Source: Ogataea parapolymorpha DL-1
Lineage: Eukaryota; Ascomycota; Pichiomycetes; Pichiales; Pichiaceae
DNA: 64,000 bases
Reading direction: 5' to 3'
Assembly: GCF_000187245.1 (NCBI RefSeq)
Contig: NC_027860.1
Coordinates: 124,001 to 188,000 of the forward strand
Positions 44,831-53,732 of the stretch are shown piece after piece. A model generated the notes under the pieces. The model was not told where the DNA came from and made no database searches. It saw only the letters and a program-made list of their open reading frames with translations. Position 1 is the first letter of the stretch. Each line of letters begins with the position of its first letter. A program made the translations under genes and the position numbers.

Positions 44831-47800
44831 TCAGTCTAGTACTTTTCCAACAGTGCCTCCTTCGACAATGTGTTTCTGGGAGTCGTCCACCTTGCGCAGC
44901 TGCTTGCCGAGCGTAATTTCGCCCAGCAACGCTGATATGGGGGCTGCTCCGGTGGCTGCTCCGTTTGCTGCGCCGTTAGCCAGGGCAGGAGCAGGGGGAG
45001 CAGGGGGAGCAGGAGCTGGCGGAGCGGGCGCTGGCGGTGGTGGAGGAGGAATAGCAGCCGGAATTGGCGGAGCCTCCACAGATGCTGGGGGAGCTGGGGG
45101 AGCTGGCGCAGAAGGCACGGGTGGGGCCTCTATGGCCTCAGAATCGTCAGGAGAGTCAGGAGCAGCAGGAGCCTCCTCAAAGCGATCGTCTTCGGAACTG
45201 TCTGATTCAGCAGAAGAAACCGGGGCCTGTGGAATTGGCGGAGCAGCCGGAACGGGTGGAATTTCCGCAATTACTGGCTTGTCCACCGGCAGAGCTGCAG
45301 GAACAGGAGGAACTGTTTCTGTGACAGTTTCTGCCGTTGCTGGAGAAGAGTTCTGTTCAACTTCTGTTTGTTCAGCAGGCTGATCAGCCTCTGATTGTTC
45401 CACAGGCTTCTGTTGCTCAGTCTGAGGCGTGGAGTATTCATTCACTGTCGACGACGAAGACTTCACACCCCCGCCAAAAAGCATTGAGGCCAGCTCGGCC
45501 TGTTTCGAGGCAGCAGGCATTTCGTCCTCGTCCTCGTCCTCCTTGTCCGAGTCGGACCATCCGTCATCGCTCAAACTCTTACCTCTTTGCGCCTCTCTCT
45601 GGGCCTTGAGTCTATCGGCATCGTAGCTTGACTCTGAGGTGAGCTGCGGCTTGAAGAATGGATTATTGCTCTTTGGCTTAGGTTCTGGCTCTTCCACAGG
45701 GGCAGTCATTTTCGCGAATGGGTTGTTGCTGTGGGCCGAGGTAACGGAAGCTGCAGACACGGGCTCTGGGGCCTTTGCTGGTTCTACAGCAGCCGGCAGA
45801 GGAACAGCTTTCTGATCGGCCTGTGAATCCGCCAACTCGTCTTCGTCGCTGCTCTCACTGTGCGCTTCCTTTTTCTTGAGCTCCTCCATTTCTGCCCTGA
45901 GCTTTGCCAGACGAGCTTCTCTATCCTGCTTCTTTTTTAACTTCCGCTCACGCTCTTTGGCTTCCATTGCCTTTTTCTCGGCAATAAGCCTCTTCAATTC
46001 CTCTTCCTCAGCGTCGTCGTCATCCGACGAGTCCTCTTCCTTTGCTGGATGAGAGTTGGACACTTGACGAGGAGCTGGCGGAGCTGGTGCTTGCTTAGGA
46101 ACACTTGGTTTTGCTGACTCAGCTGGGGCTTCCTGTTTTGGTTCAACAGGAGCTTCGGGAGGCACAGATGCGGCAGAAGTCTCAGAAGCAGAATCCTGCA
46201 CAGATACATCATTTCTCTTCAGTGACCCCTTGATTCCCAGTTTTGCCAGCTTTTCCTCCATCTTGCGACGGGCCTGCTCTTTGAACTGTTGAGCCCGAGA
46301 CTCAAGGCTATCCGAAGACTGAGATGGGGTGGACGAGCGAGAAACAGACTCCTGTCTGACCGGCGCAACAGAAGGGGTATGTACGGCTGGTTGCTGAAGC
46401 TCCTTTGGCTTTGGGGCTGGTCTTGAGGCGTTCAGCTCTTGAATAAACGTCTTCACATCGCTACTCTGAATGTCGTTCCCAAGCTCCCATTTCGAATAGC
46501 CGACTTGAGCAGAATTGGTCAGATGCAGCGAGCTGGAAATGTCGTTCACCAACTCGTTGATCGAGCCAGCAATGTCCTTAATCATGGTTTGCTGTTGCTG
46601 AGTCTCGTTCGAAATACGGTCTATGTCCTGAGAGAGTCTGGCCTCGTTAGCCTCAAACTGGTCGAGGTTCGGAGCAGGCTTTCCAGTCAGGGCCGCCATT
46701 TTGGCTTGCAACATTGCTTTCTGCTTGGCGATGCGCTTGTCTGCCTCGGTGACTTCGCCATTGCGGCCCGTTCCCTTAATTTGGATACCAGAAGGATTTT
46801 CCTTGTGGATTTTGAGCCTGGCAATTTCAATTTTGGCATTCTTAATCTGCTCATCAATCGAGCCGAGCTCAGAAACAAGCTTAGGAACACGGTCAGTCAA
46901 TCTGTTCAGCTCCTTAGACAGCCTCTGCTTTTCCTGAATGGAAGAACCGGCGTCCAACCCTGCCGCGTTCAATTTGTCCTGCGCAGCTCTAATTTTTACC
47001 TTGAGCATATCAATTTCATTGACGGTTTTCTGTTTGCCGTAGTCATTGGCAATATCCTCATCGGCTGCGTCAATGGCATCGAGAAGAATCTTTTTCTCGT
47101 GCACTTTCTTTCTCAGATCTTCGATAGTCAACTGATTGTCTGTCTTTTCGTCTGATTTCTTCTTTGAGCTTCTATGTCTTGCGTTGCTAACATACCCGAT
47201 GGCATCGTCATTATTCTTGTACCTGGTACCGTCGAATGTGCTTGACGAAGAAATAGGCTTTGGTCTGCTCGATATTGAGTCTTCCATAAGCTTGCCCTTG
47301 ATCTGATTCATGCTCTCGAGTAGTAATTTCGAGGAAGGAGGAACGAGTTCAGGAGGCAGGACGTCTGGAATGTCAAAGCCGTTCAGACGTCTGTAGATCA
47401 AATGCATAGCCACCGCAAACTCGTCCTTGTTCAGCTTGCCTCTGTTGCCAGAATCAGCAAGCGTCCAGATTTTCTCTAGCTCCTGTCTATTCAGGCCAGA
47501 CTTCCCAAAAACAGTGATTGCCGTGCTTCCTTCGACGTAACCCTTTCTGTCGGTGTCCCACTTCTTGAAAATGTTGTCGTAGATGAGTTTCTCCTGTTTA
47601 GTTATTGCCCATGTGACGTTGGAGGCAGCATTTCCGCCCATCGCATTCGTCAAATGGTGAGTCTGGGAAGAAGCGTTAGGCATAAAGTGTGATTGCATCA
47701 TGTCCAGTCCCGGCAGTCCACCAGTTGGCGCGGAAACAAAGCCCCACTGGCCAGGTTTTCCTGTAGGCATGGCAGTCAGGCCAGTAGGTTGCGGCATTAG

Positions 47801-49258
47801 TCCTGGTTGTTGAGGATTGAATCCTGTAGTTTGTGGTAGCAGGCCCGTTTGCTGAGGAGCAAAGCCGCCTGTTCTTTGAGGCACAATGCCAGTCGTTTGA
47901 GGCAGGAGCCCTGTTGTATTTTGTGAACCAACTGGCACGAGCCCGCTGGTCTGCTGCGCAGTCAATGGAATAAAAGTGCCCGTCTTCTGGGCCTGCAGAG
48001 GAGCCCCAGTCTGCTGTGGTTGCACGCCAAAGCCCGTCTGCTGAGACTGTAAATTGAACCCAGTTTGTTGCGGTTGCAAGTTGAATCCGGTGCGCTGGGG
48101 CTGCAGACCCGTCTGTTGTTGCGTAAAGCCGGTTCTTTGAGGCTGTAAGCCAAAGGTTCCTTGAGTCTGCTGCGGCTGGATACCAGTCTGCACGCCAAAG
48201 CCTGTCTGTTGCGGTCTGAGACCAGTGGCTTGAGACTGCAATGCTTGCGACTGGAAGCTGGTCTGCGGGAATGACTGGACGCCTGTTGGCTGGCTGAAAA
48301 GCATCTGGTTGAACGACTGTTGAGGGTTGAACGACTGCTGAGGAGCCGAGTCGTTGACGGAAAAGTTTATTGCGTCGACAAAGCTGCTGACCTCATTTTT
48401 GATTTTCAGTGGCAGCTCGTATGGCACTTGCTCTCCCTTTGAAGCAATGTTGCACAGGTGGAGCGCCAATGCAAACTCGGGAAAGAGCAGTCTTCCTGAG
48501 CGAGTTGTGTCGGCCAAAGCCCAGATATCTGCCAACTTGGTGGCACTGAGACCAGACTGCATCATGATTTTCTTTGCGGTCTGGCCGTCGATTGAGTTCT
48601 CTCCCTTCGGGACGTTCACCCGGAACACGTGCTCAAACCGCTCCTGTTCCTTTGCAGTGATGAACGAGAGTCTGATATTTGGAATTTTGATATCTTTGTT
48701 TTCGTTTTCCGAACTAGTCACCAACAAAGAAGTGAAACCAGTCTGCTGTGGCTGCAAAGCGGACACCCCAGTTTGCGATTGCCAGTTGTTTTGTATAGGC
48801 TGGTTGCCTCCAAAAGACGTCCGTGGCTGGAACCCGGTCTGCGTGGCAGTCAATGGCTGAAACCCTGTCTGCTGGGTCGCCAACGACGGCTGGTACCCGG
48901 TTGCCTGGGCGGCCATTGGCTGAAGTCCGCCTTGATAGCCCGGCTGAAAATCTTGTCTTTGGTAAGACTGTTGCTGAGGCTGTTGCTGGGACTGCTGGAA
49001 CTGCCAGTTCTGTTGGGTCTGCTGCTGTTGCTGCTGCTGTTGCTGCGGCTGGAATTGATTGTTCCACTGTTGTGGTTGTTGATTCCATCCGGTAGCCTGG
49101 GACTGAAATCCAAATCCAGTAGGCTGTGTTTGTAGTGAGGGCTGCATGTATTGCTGCTGCTGAGGAGCCCCCGTCGGCTGCTGCTGGGAGGACCAGTTGT
49201 TGTATCCGGTGGCCTGCGGATATCCAGTGCCATACTGTTGGTTACCGTAGGGATACAT
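44831..49258 (-). CDS. PAN1: Pan1 endocytic scaffold and Arp2/3 activator
   Basis: Scaffold of cortical actin patches, regulated by Ark1/Prk1 kinases. The 1475-residue protein has a Gln-rich N-terminus with many QxTGF/QPTG repeats, EH domain 1 (about 196-290, IMMQSGLSATKLADIWALAD), a second repeat-rich linker (about 320-500) and EH domain 2 (about 549-640, FGKSGLNRQELEKIWTLADS). A coiled coil follows (about 690-860), then an acidic and charged region. The C-terminus is a proline-rich domain (about 1370-1430) with a WH2-like ALLGEITLGKQLRKV. More than fifteen of the repeats fit the Prk1 site LxxQxTG. Large antisense frames across this gene are composition shadows. Confidence 0.94.
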   Translation of the reverse strand: MYPYGNQQYGTGYPQATGYNNWSSQQQPTGAPQQQQYMQPSLQTQPTGFGFQSQATGWNQQPQQWNNQFQPQQQQQQQQQTQQNWQFQQSQQQPQQQSYQRQDFQPGYQGGLQPMAAQATGYQPSLATQQTGFQPLTATQTGFQPRTSFGGNQPIQNNWQSQTGVSALQPQQTGFTSLLVTSSENENKDIKIPNIRLSFITAKEQERFEHVFRVNVPKGENSIDGQTAKKIMMQSGLSATKLADIWALADTTRSGRLLFPEFALALHLCNIASKGEQVPYELPLKIKNEVSSFVDAINFSVNDSAPQQSFNPQQSFNQMLFSQPTGVQSFPQTSFQSQALQSQATGLRPQQTGFGVQTGIQPQQTQGTFGLQPQRTGFTQQQTGLQPQRTGFNLQPQQTGFNLQSQQTGFGVQPQQTGAPLQAQKTGTFIPLTAQQTSGLVPVGSQNTTGLLPQTTGIVPQRTGGFAPQQTGLLPQTTGFNPQQPGLMPQPTGLTAMPTGKPGQWGFVSAPTGGLPGLDMMQSHFMPNASSQTHHLTNAMGGNAASNVTWAITKQEKLIYDNIFKKWDTDRKGYVEGSTAITVFGKSGLNRQELEKIWTLADSGNRGKLNKDEFAVAMHLIYRRLNGFDIPDVLPPELVPPSSKLLLESMNQIKGKLMEDSISSRPKPISSSSTFDGTRYKNNDDAIGYVSNARHRSSKKKSDEKTDNQLTIEDLRKKVHEKKILLDAIDAADEDIANDYGKQKTVNEIDMLKVKIRAAQDKLNAAGLDAGSSIQEKQRLSKELNRLTDRVPKLVSELGSIDEQIKNAKIEIARLKIHKENPSGIQIKGTGRNGEVTEADKRIAKQKAMLQAKMAALTGKPAPNLDQFEANEARLSQDIDRISNETQQQQTMIKDIAGSINELVNDISSSLHLTNSAQVGYSKWELGNDIQSSDVKTFIQELNASRPAPKPKELQQPAVHTPSVAPVRQESVSRSSTPSQSSDSLESRAQQFKEQARRKMEEKLAKLGIKGSLKRNDVSVQDSASETSAASVPPEAPVEPKQEAPAESAKPSVPKQAPAPPAPRQVSNSHPAKEEDSSDDDDAEEEELKRLIAEKKAMEAKERERKLKKKQDREARLAKLRAEMEELKKKEAHSESSDEDELADSQADQKAVPLPAAVEPAKAPEPVSAASVTSAHSNNPFAKMTAPVEEPEPKPKSNNPFFKPQLTSESSYDADRLKAQREAQRGKSLSDDGWSDSDKEDEDEDEMPAASKQAELASMLFGGGVKSSSSTVNEYSTPQTEQQKPVEQSEADQPAEQTEVEQNSSPATAETVTETVPPVPAALPVDKPVIAEIPPVPAAPPIPQAPVSSAESDSSEDDRFEEAPAAPDSPDDSEAIEAPPVPSAPAPPAPPASVEAPPIPAAIPPPPPPAPAPPAPAPPAPPAPALANGAANGAATGAAPISALLGEITLGKQLRKVDDSQKHIVEGGTVGKVLD

Positions 49259-49456
49259 CTTTTAGGCTTTTGGAAAATGGATCACTGGAGTAGCACAATC
49301 TGAAACAGAACTATAGTACAACTTTGGATGCTTGAGTGTTCCGCTGCCTTCGGTTAGTGCAAACTTGTGCGGTGATCGATTTATTAGCTGTCCAGAAATT
49401 CGCGAACGATTTGAGTGCCGGAAAAACGTGGTGTACGGTTTTCTGACAGGAGGTGT

Positions 49457-49467
49457 TATATATATAA
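49457..49467. terminator. TATATA-type 3'-end element after SRE1
   Basis: TATATATATAA lies about 20-30 nt downstream of the SRE1 stop on its strand. It resembles the yeast polyadenylation efficiency element. It is also 199 bp upstream of PAN1, so a TATA box for PAN1 is an alternative reading. Confidence 0.35.
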
Positions 49468-49485
49468 GCTATAAATTAAAAAGTG

Positions 49486-51696
49486 TTAGCATCCGTTAAG
49501 CTCTTCGATCAGTCCAACGAGAAAATCAACCAATTGATCCTTCGCTTCGATTGAAGCACTGAATTTGTCGCTTCCGGCAAATATGCGCATGTTTGCCACG
49601 ACGTTGAGTAGTCTGAAGTTCAATTTGGAGATGATCGGACGCGGAGCATGGTCCGCGTCTGCATCCATATGGCTTTCCTTCTCCGCCTCGTCGTTGTCAA
49701 ACTCGTTGAGTTTGTGGAGAAGGTCTGGCGTGGTCAGCTCTAAAACATTGAGAGCGGCGACGAACTCAAATAACGACATACAGACTCCGTTGCTGAACTT
49801 TGGGAGCTGCAGCTTGCCGAACCACTCAACCAGCAATTCGTACTGGTCTGCGCAATTGAGCAGTTGGTACTTCAGCACACAGCAGACAAGACCAACAACA
49901 ATGTCGCAGTCAGCTTGTGGGTTTTTGAAAGCCTCCTTGAGGTTGTCCTCGGTGGGCTTTAGCAGGAATTTGATGATGGAGCACCGAGAAGTTGGTTGAT
50001 CGAGGATTTTGGAGATATCGGCGCAGCGCTGTAATAAGCGTGTAATCTGGACCTTGGTAGCTGTGATCTCAAGCTCCAAAGTGTCTTGTTTTTCTTCCTG
50101 GTATTTGCGGTTCAATGCATGGAACCAGACCATTTTCATGAGCGACTCCTCGAAAAGAGAGTCTGCAAGCGAGCGGAGTATTTGCGTAATAAAATCAAAC
50201 TGTTCATATTGTTTCAAGGGCATAATAGGCAGTTCTTCGTATGTTGTGTTCTGCAACAGCAGACAAAGCTTAGAATCCTTTGCTGAACTCTTCAACTGGT
50301 TGAAATAATACTTTCCCCAACGGTCGAATATTTGACGTCCAAAAAGAGCCGAGCCCGCAAGCTTGCCGCACTTCTTCATGTAAAGACACTTCATAAACAA
50401 GGTTGTCTCGTTAGACTCCATGTAAAGCAAACCAAGAAGCCCAACATAAAGCTTTGAAGCATCCGCAGTTTTCAGTAAGTGCTCGACATCCGCAGTAGTC
50501 ATATTCGTCAGACGGTTGTACGTCTTGACGGGACGGAACTGCTTTTTCTCCGTTCCCAGGAGCGGAGCCACGATGTAAAGATAAAACATGGCAATACAGA
50601 GCAGCAGCTTGGAGACTCCCCAGAAAGGCCTCAACAAAGATGGGTTAAACGAAGTTGACGACGAGGCGGTCGAAAATGCAAAGATAGGAATGGAAAACAA
50701 ACCTTTTCTATCTCCAACACCACCCGACATATCGTCAAAGGCAGATGCTCCCAGCATGCATGTCATTCCACCGAGCAACACTTTGTTCGACAGGGGCATT
50801 GAGCCTTCAGAGTTGGTGTTTGGAGAAGTATTTGAATATTGTGAAGGCGAGGAATTGTGACTGGAGCCACTGTATGAGGGGTTAAACGCTTCCTCAGGGG
50901 ATTCGGTCAGGTCAATCTCCGCGTTTGCATTTTTGAGCATGCGTGTCAACTGCTCATTTTTCCGTTTCAAGATTTCATGCTTCCATTCAAGATGTTTGAT
51001 GTACTCAGCAGCCTTGGATAATATTGTTGCCTTGTTCAGTTTCCTAGCCGGTTGTAATCCGTCCAACTTTTCTTCGTCATCCGTGTACCCGTCTCCTTCG
51101 TAATCATCAACATACTCATCATCTTTCACTGTGGAATTCGTGTGGTGGTTATTTTCCTTCGCCACAAGAATACGTAGTGTCGGGACACAGTTCCGCAGCT
51201 CAACAATCTTGGTGTTGATGTTAGTTCTATATTTTTTCTCAATCAGGTTATGAGGTGATTTGAACTTCTTGCCTTTCGAGATTGGATGGTCGATTATCTT
51301 AGAGCTAGGCTGTTTCCTGCGCTTCAGCATGGCGATATCTTCATCTTCCAGTTTCACAACTGGGTCGCTTTGTGTCGAACCTGTTCTTGTTGTGGACAGC
51401 GACGGAAGTTCTCCAGTGTTGGCAGTCACAGTGCTGGTGGACTCGGATTTCATCATCATGTCATTGCTCTCATCATAGCTGTGAGGGTCAAATGTCATTG
51501 GAAACATGTTGTCTGGAGACGAACCGCTGGAGTAAGGGGACATGCCGCTGGAATTGTAACTGCTCATCACATCGTTCAGATCGGCAAAATTGAGATCAGA
51601 GTAGGGATACTCCTCATCCATAGACCGCGAAACGGATGTTCTTTTGTTCAATGACGATATGGCACCATTGTAGGCGTCGAAGTCGAAAAGTGACAT
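49486..51696 (-). CDS. SRE1: SREBP-type bHLH transcription factor with membrane segment
   Basis: Protein of 736 residues. An acidic Ser-rich N-terminus precedes an SREBP-class bHLH at about 149-250: H149, E153 and the SREBP-specific Y156 before R157 in HNLIEKKYRTNIN, then helix 2 ATILSKAAEYIKHLEWKH and a zipper. The loop between the helices is expanded by about 45 mostly acidic residues. Hydrophobic segments lie near residues 305-320 and 365-387 (SKLLLCIAMFYLYIVAPLLG), and about 350 residues of C-terminal regulatory domain follow. In fungi with Sre1, this membrane-bound form is cleaved under low sterol or oxygen. Many Saccharomycotina keep only short relatives (Tye7, Hms1, Cph2). Confidence 0.85.
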   Translation of the reverse strand: MSLFDFDAYNGAISSLNKRTSVSRSMDEEYPYSDLNFADLNDVMSSYNSSGMSPYSSGSSPDNMFPMTFDPHSYDESNDMMMKSESTSTVTANTGELPSLSTTRTGSTQSDPVVKLEDEDIAMLKRRKQPSSKIIDHPISKGKKFKSPHNLIEKKYRTNINTKIVELRNCVPTLRILVAKENNHHTNSTVKDDEYVDDYEGDGYTDDEEKLDGLQPARKLNKATILSKAAEYIKHLEWKHEILKRKNEQLTRMLKNANAEIDLTESPEEAFNPSYSGSSHNSSPSQYSNTSPNTNSEGSMPLSNKVLLGGMTCMLGASAFDDMSGGVGDRKGLFSIPIFAFSTASSSTSFNPSLLRPFWGVSKLLLCIAMFYLYIVAPLLGTEKKQFRPVKTYNRLTNMTTADVEHLLKTADASKLYVGLLGLLYMESNETTLFMKCLYMKKCGKLAGSALFGRQIFDRWGKYYFNQLKSSAKDSKLCLLLQNTTYEELPIMPLKQYEQFDFITQILRSLADSLFEESLMKMVWFHALNRKYQEEKQDTLELEITATKVQITRLLQRCADISKILDQPTSRCSIIKFLLKPTEDNLKEAFKNPQADCDIVVGLVCCVLKYQLLNCADQYELLVEWFGKLQLPKFSNGVCMSLFEFVAALNVLELTTPDLLHKLNEFDNDEAEKESHMDADADHAPRPIISKLNFRLLNVVANMRIFAGSDKFSASIEAKDQLVDFLVGLIEELNGC

Positions 51697-51807
51697 TTTG
51701 AAGAGAACGCAGATAGAAGGAACTGGTTATAAGTTTTTTTCCTGTAAACAGATAATTTGGGTCATAGAAAATGGCATATTGTTAAACTGTTTATTAAGGG
51801 ACCAAAA

Positions 51808-51817
51808 ATCGTACGAT
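51808..51817. promoter_or_regulatory. ATCGTACGAT palindrome upstream of SRE1
   Basis: Perfect 10-bp palindrome 112 bp upstream of the SRE1 ATG. Each strand contains TCGTA, the core of the Upc2/Ecm22 sterol element TCGTATA, though the full seven-base element is absent. Motif match only. Confidence 0.3.
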
Positions 51818-51920
51818 ACTTTAAAATCATCTGATTCTGTGCCTACACCCGTGCCCACAAGAAAATTATTTTTAAAACTTTTACCGAGCGAACCCCGACA
51901 CCAACCACGAGAGCCGCACC

Positions 51921-51932
51921 ACACCCATACAC
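51921..51932. promoter_or_regulatory. Rap1-consensus-like site
   Basis: ACACCCATACAC matches the S. cerevisiae Rap1 consensus ACACCCRYACAY exactly. It lies in the middle of the SRE1-YMD8 divergent promoter. Whether the Rap1 proteins of this lineage keep that specificity is unknown. Confidence 0.3.
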
Positions 51933-52306
51933 GGGCTAGTTCTTGCCAAGATAAAACTTTTTTTTTCACCTGCCGCGTGTGTTTCCTTATCCGCACCTCC
52001 AGCGCATCTTTGAATATTGAAAATTTTAGCTAATCGGCCTTTTTTGAGCTTCACGTAAAGGGGGTAATTTATGTAATTTATTCCGGAATTGGTACCATGT
52101 AGGTAACTGATCAAATATAAAGAAAAGAAGTCTGCTTGAACTTCTGTAACTGGTCAGTGCGTTTCTGGTCCTTTCGGAGACCAAAGTAGCTATAATTAGA
52201 TGTCCGCACAAAGCCAAGTCTAAGCAAGACGCGACCCAAAGTCGTGCGCGTCTCACAATAAATATACGAACAGCTAGGTCAAAACTTTCATCAATCCTTC
52301 TTCGTC

Positions 52307-53641
52307 ATGGTCCAAATCCCCAGGTCGTACGCGGAACTGAAGCAGAAGGTTCCAAACATTGGAATCATTTTTGCCGCAATAGCTTCGTGGTTTTCGTTTA
52401 GTTTGCTTATCTCACTTTACAACAAATGGATGTTCTCAGACCCTACTTTAAACTTCAAGTTCCCCGTGATAATTACAGCCTGTCACCAATTTGTGTTATT
52501 TTGGCTCAGTTGTTTGACTCTCACTTTTTGGCCCAAATTCAGACTGAACTATGTGGATCCCTCCAAAGGCCACTCCTCCTCTGAAAATCTCAGCTACTTC
52601 ATCAACCCGAAAGTGTATATCACCAAGATCCTGCCGTGTGCGCTGGCTTCCGCAGGCGATATTGGCCTGGGAAACTCTTCTTTGAAGTATATCACCATCT
52701 CGCTATACACTATGCTCAAGTCCTCTGCAGTGCTCATCTTTACGCTCTTTTGGGGCTTCCTTCTCAGACTGGAGAAGGTCACCTTGAAGCTTTGTCTGAT
52801 CACCTTCATTATGACTGGTTCGGTCATGATGATGGTGTATGGACAAGGAGAGCCTTCGGCTGAGACCAGTCCTTCCGCTGTCGAGGAGGAGGCAGGGGAA
52901 ATGAAGCTTAAATTCGTTAAGCACCTAATTAAAAGAGCAGCTTCTCTGTATCTGGGTGTTAGAGACGACGAGCAGCAGACCGACGCTTTGGTGTCAGACA
53001 GTGCCCTTGTTTCCTCGTCCTCCTTCACAGGTGCTACGGCCAAAGCTTCTGCTGCCCTGGACACCCTCACGGCATCTTCCATCATCATTGGCTGCTTCCT
53101 GGTTTTGCTTGCATCTTGCATGTCTGGTCTCAGATGGGCTTTGACTCAAATCGTCTTGCGTGGCAACAGATATACCAAAAACCCAATTCTGACCATTTTC
53201 TATCTGAGTCCAGCCATGTGCGTTTCGCTGATTATCATGGGTTCGCAGGTCGAAGGCTTAGGCAACTTTCTTGGATCGCAAGTCTGGGAGACGTATGGTA
53301 TTTTGGGAACCTGCTTGTTGCTTTTATTCCCAGGTTTCCTGGCTTTTTGCATAACTCTGTCTCAGTTTATCATTCTACAGTACGCACCATTGCTGACGCT
53401 CTCAATTGCCGGTATTGTCAGGGAGCTCATCACCATATTCCTCGGTTGGCTGATTTTTGGCGACCACCTCAATGCAATCAATATGCTGGGTATATTGATC
53501 ACGCTGGGAGACATAGCATGGTACAATCTCTACAGATTGGAGCAATCTTCGGTGAAGCCTGCTTCTGCTGCGTCTTCCGAGGACACAGAAAGATTTGTCA
53601 CTGAAGAGCATGAGCTTGAGTCTATTGACAGACGCAAGTGA
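52307..53641 (+). CDS. YMD8: YMD8-like Golgi nucleotide-sugar/triose-phosphate-type transporter
   Basis: Membrane protein of 444 residues in the drug/metabolite transporter superfamily (SLC35C2/TPT group), with about ten hydrophobic segments. Signatures include SASWFSFSLLISLYNKWMFS-like TM1, SAGDIGLGNSSLKYITISLY, LASCMSGLRWALTQIVLRGN and the final IAGIVRELITIFLGWLIFG. A cytosolic loop of about 70 Ser/Ala/Glu-rich residues separates the two halves. Length matches S. cerevisiae Ymd8 (442), a putative Golgi transporter of undefined substrate. Its nearest relative in the window is the next gene, in tail-to-tail orientation with 91 bp between stops. Confidence 0.82.
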   Translation: MVQIPRSYAELKQKVPNIGIIFAAIASWFSFSLLISLYNKWMFSDPTLNFKFPVIITACHQFVLFWLSCLTLTFWPKFRLNYVDPSKGHSSSENLSYFINPKVYITKILPCALASAGDIGLGNSSLKYITISLYTMLKSSAVLIFTLFWGFLLRLEKVTLKLCLITFIMTGSVMMMVYGQGEPSAETSPSAVEEEAGEMKLKFVKHLIKRAASLYLGVRDDEQQTDALVSDSALVSSSSFTGATAKASAALDTLTASSIIIGCFLVLLASCMSGLRWALTQIVLRGNRYTKNPILTIFYLSPAMCVSLIIMGSQVEGLGNFLGSQVWETYGILGTCLLLLFPGFLAFCITLSQFIILQYAPLLTLSIAGIVRELITIFLGWLIFGDHLNAINMLGILITLGDIAWYNLYRLEQSSVKPASAASSEDTERFVTEEHELESIDRRK

Positions 53642-53732
53642 GTGCTCTCTGTTATAGCACAAATATTAATCTTGTGCTCTCCATAGATAGACTAATTTTG
53701 TGTATGTTCTATTCAAAGTCAAGCACTATATA

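Larger units (their letters stand above)
51697..52306. other. 610-bp divergent promoter of SRE1 and YMD8
   Basis: No coding frame is supported. The stretch has a palindrome ATCGTACGAT (51808-51817), a Rap1-consensus-like ACACCCATACAC (51921-51932), a palindrome ATTCCGGAAT (52080-52089), an AAAGGGGG run near 52058 and a T7 tract near 51960. The unusual length between divergent genes suggests regulated expression. Confidence 0.5.

Noticed and set aside
44643..47155. Long plus-strand frames opposite PAN1 (Gly/Ala-rich and others)
   Set aside because: They mirror the Pro/Ala-rich and charged coding sequence of PAN1; no conserved domain.
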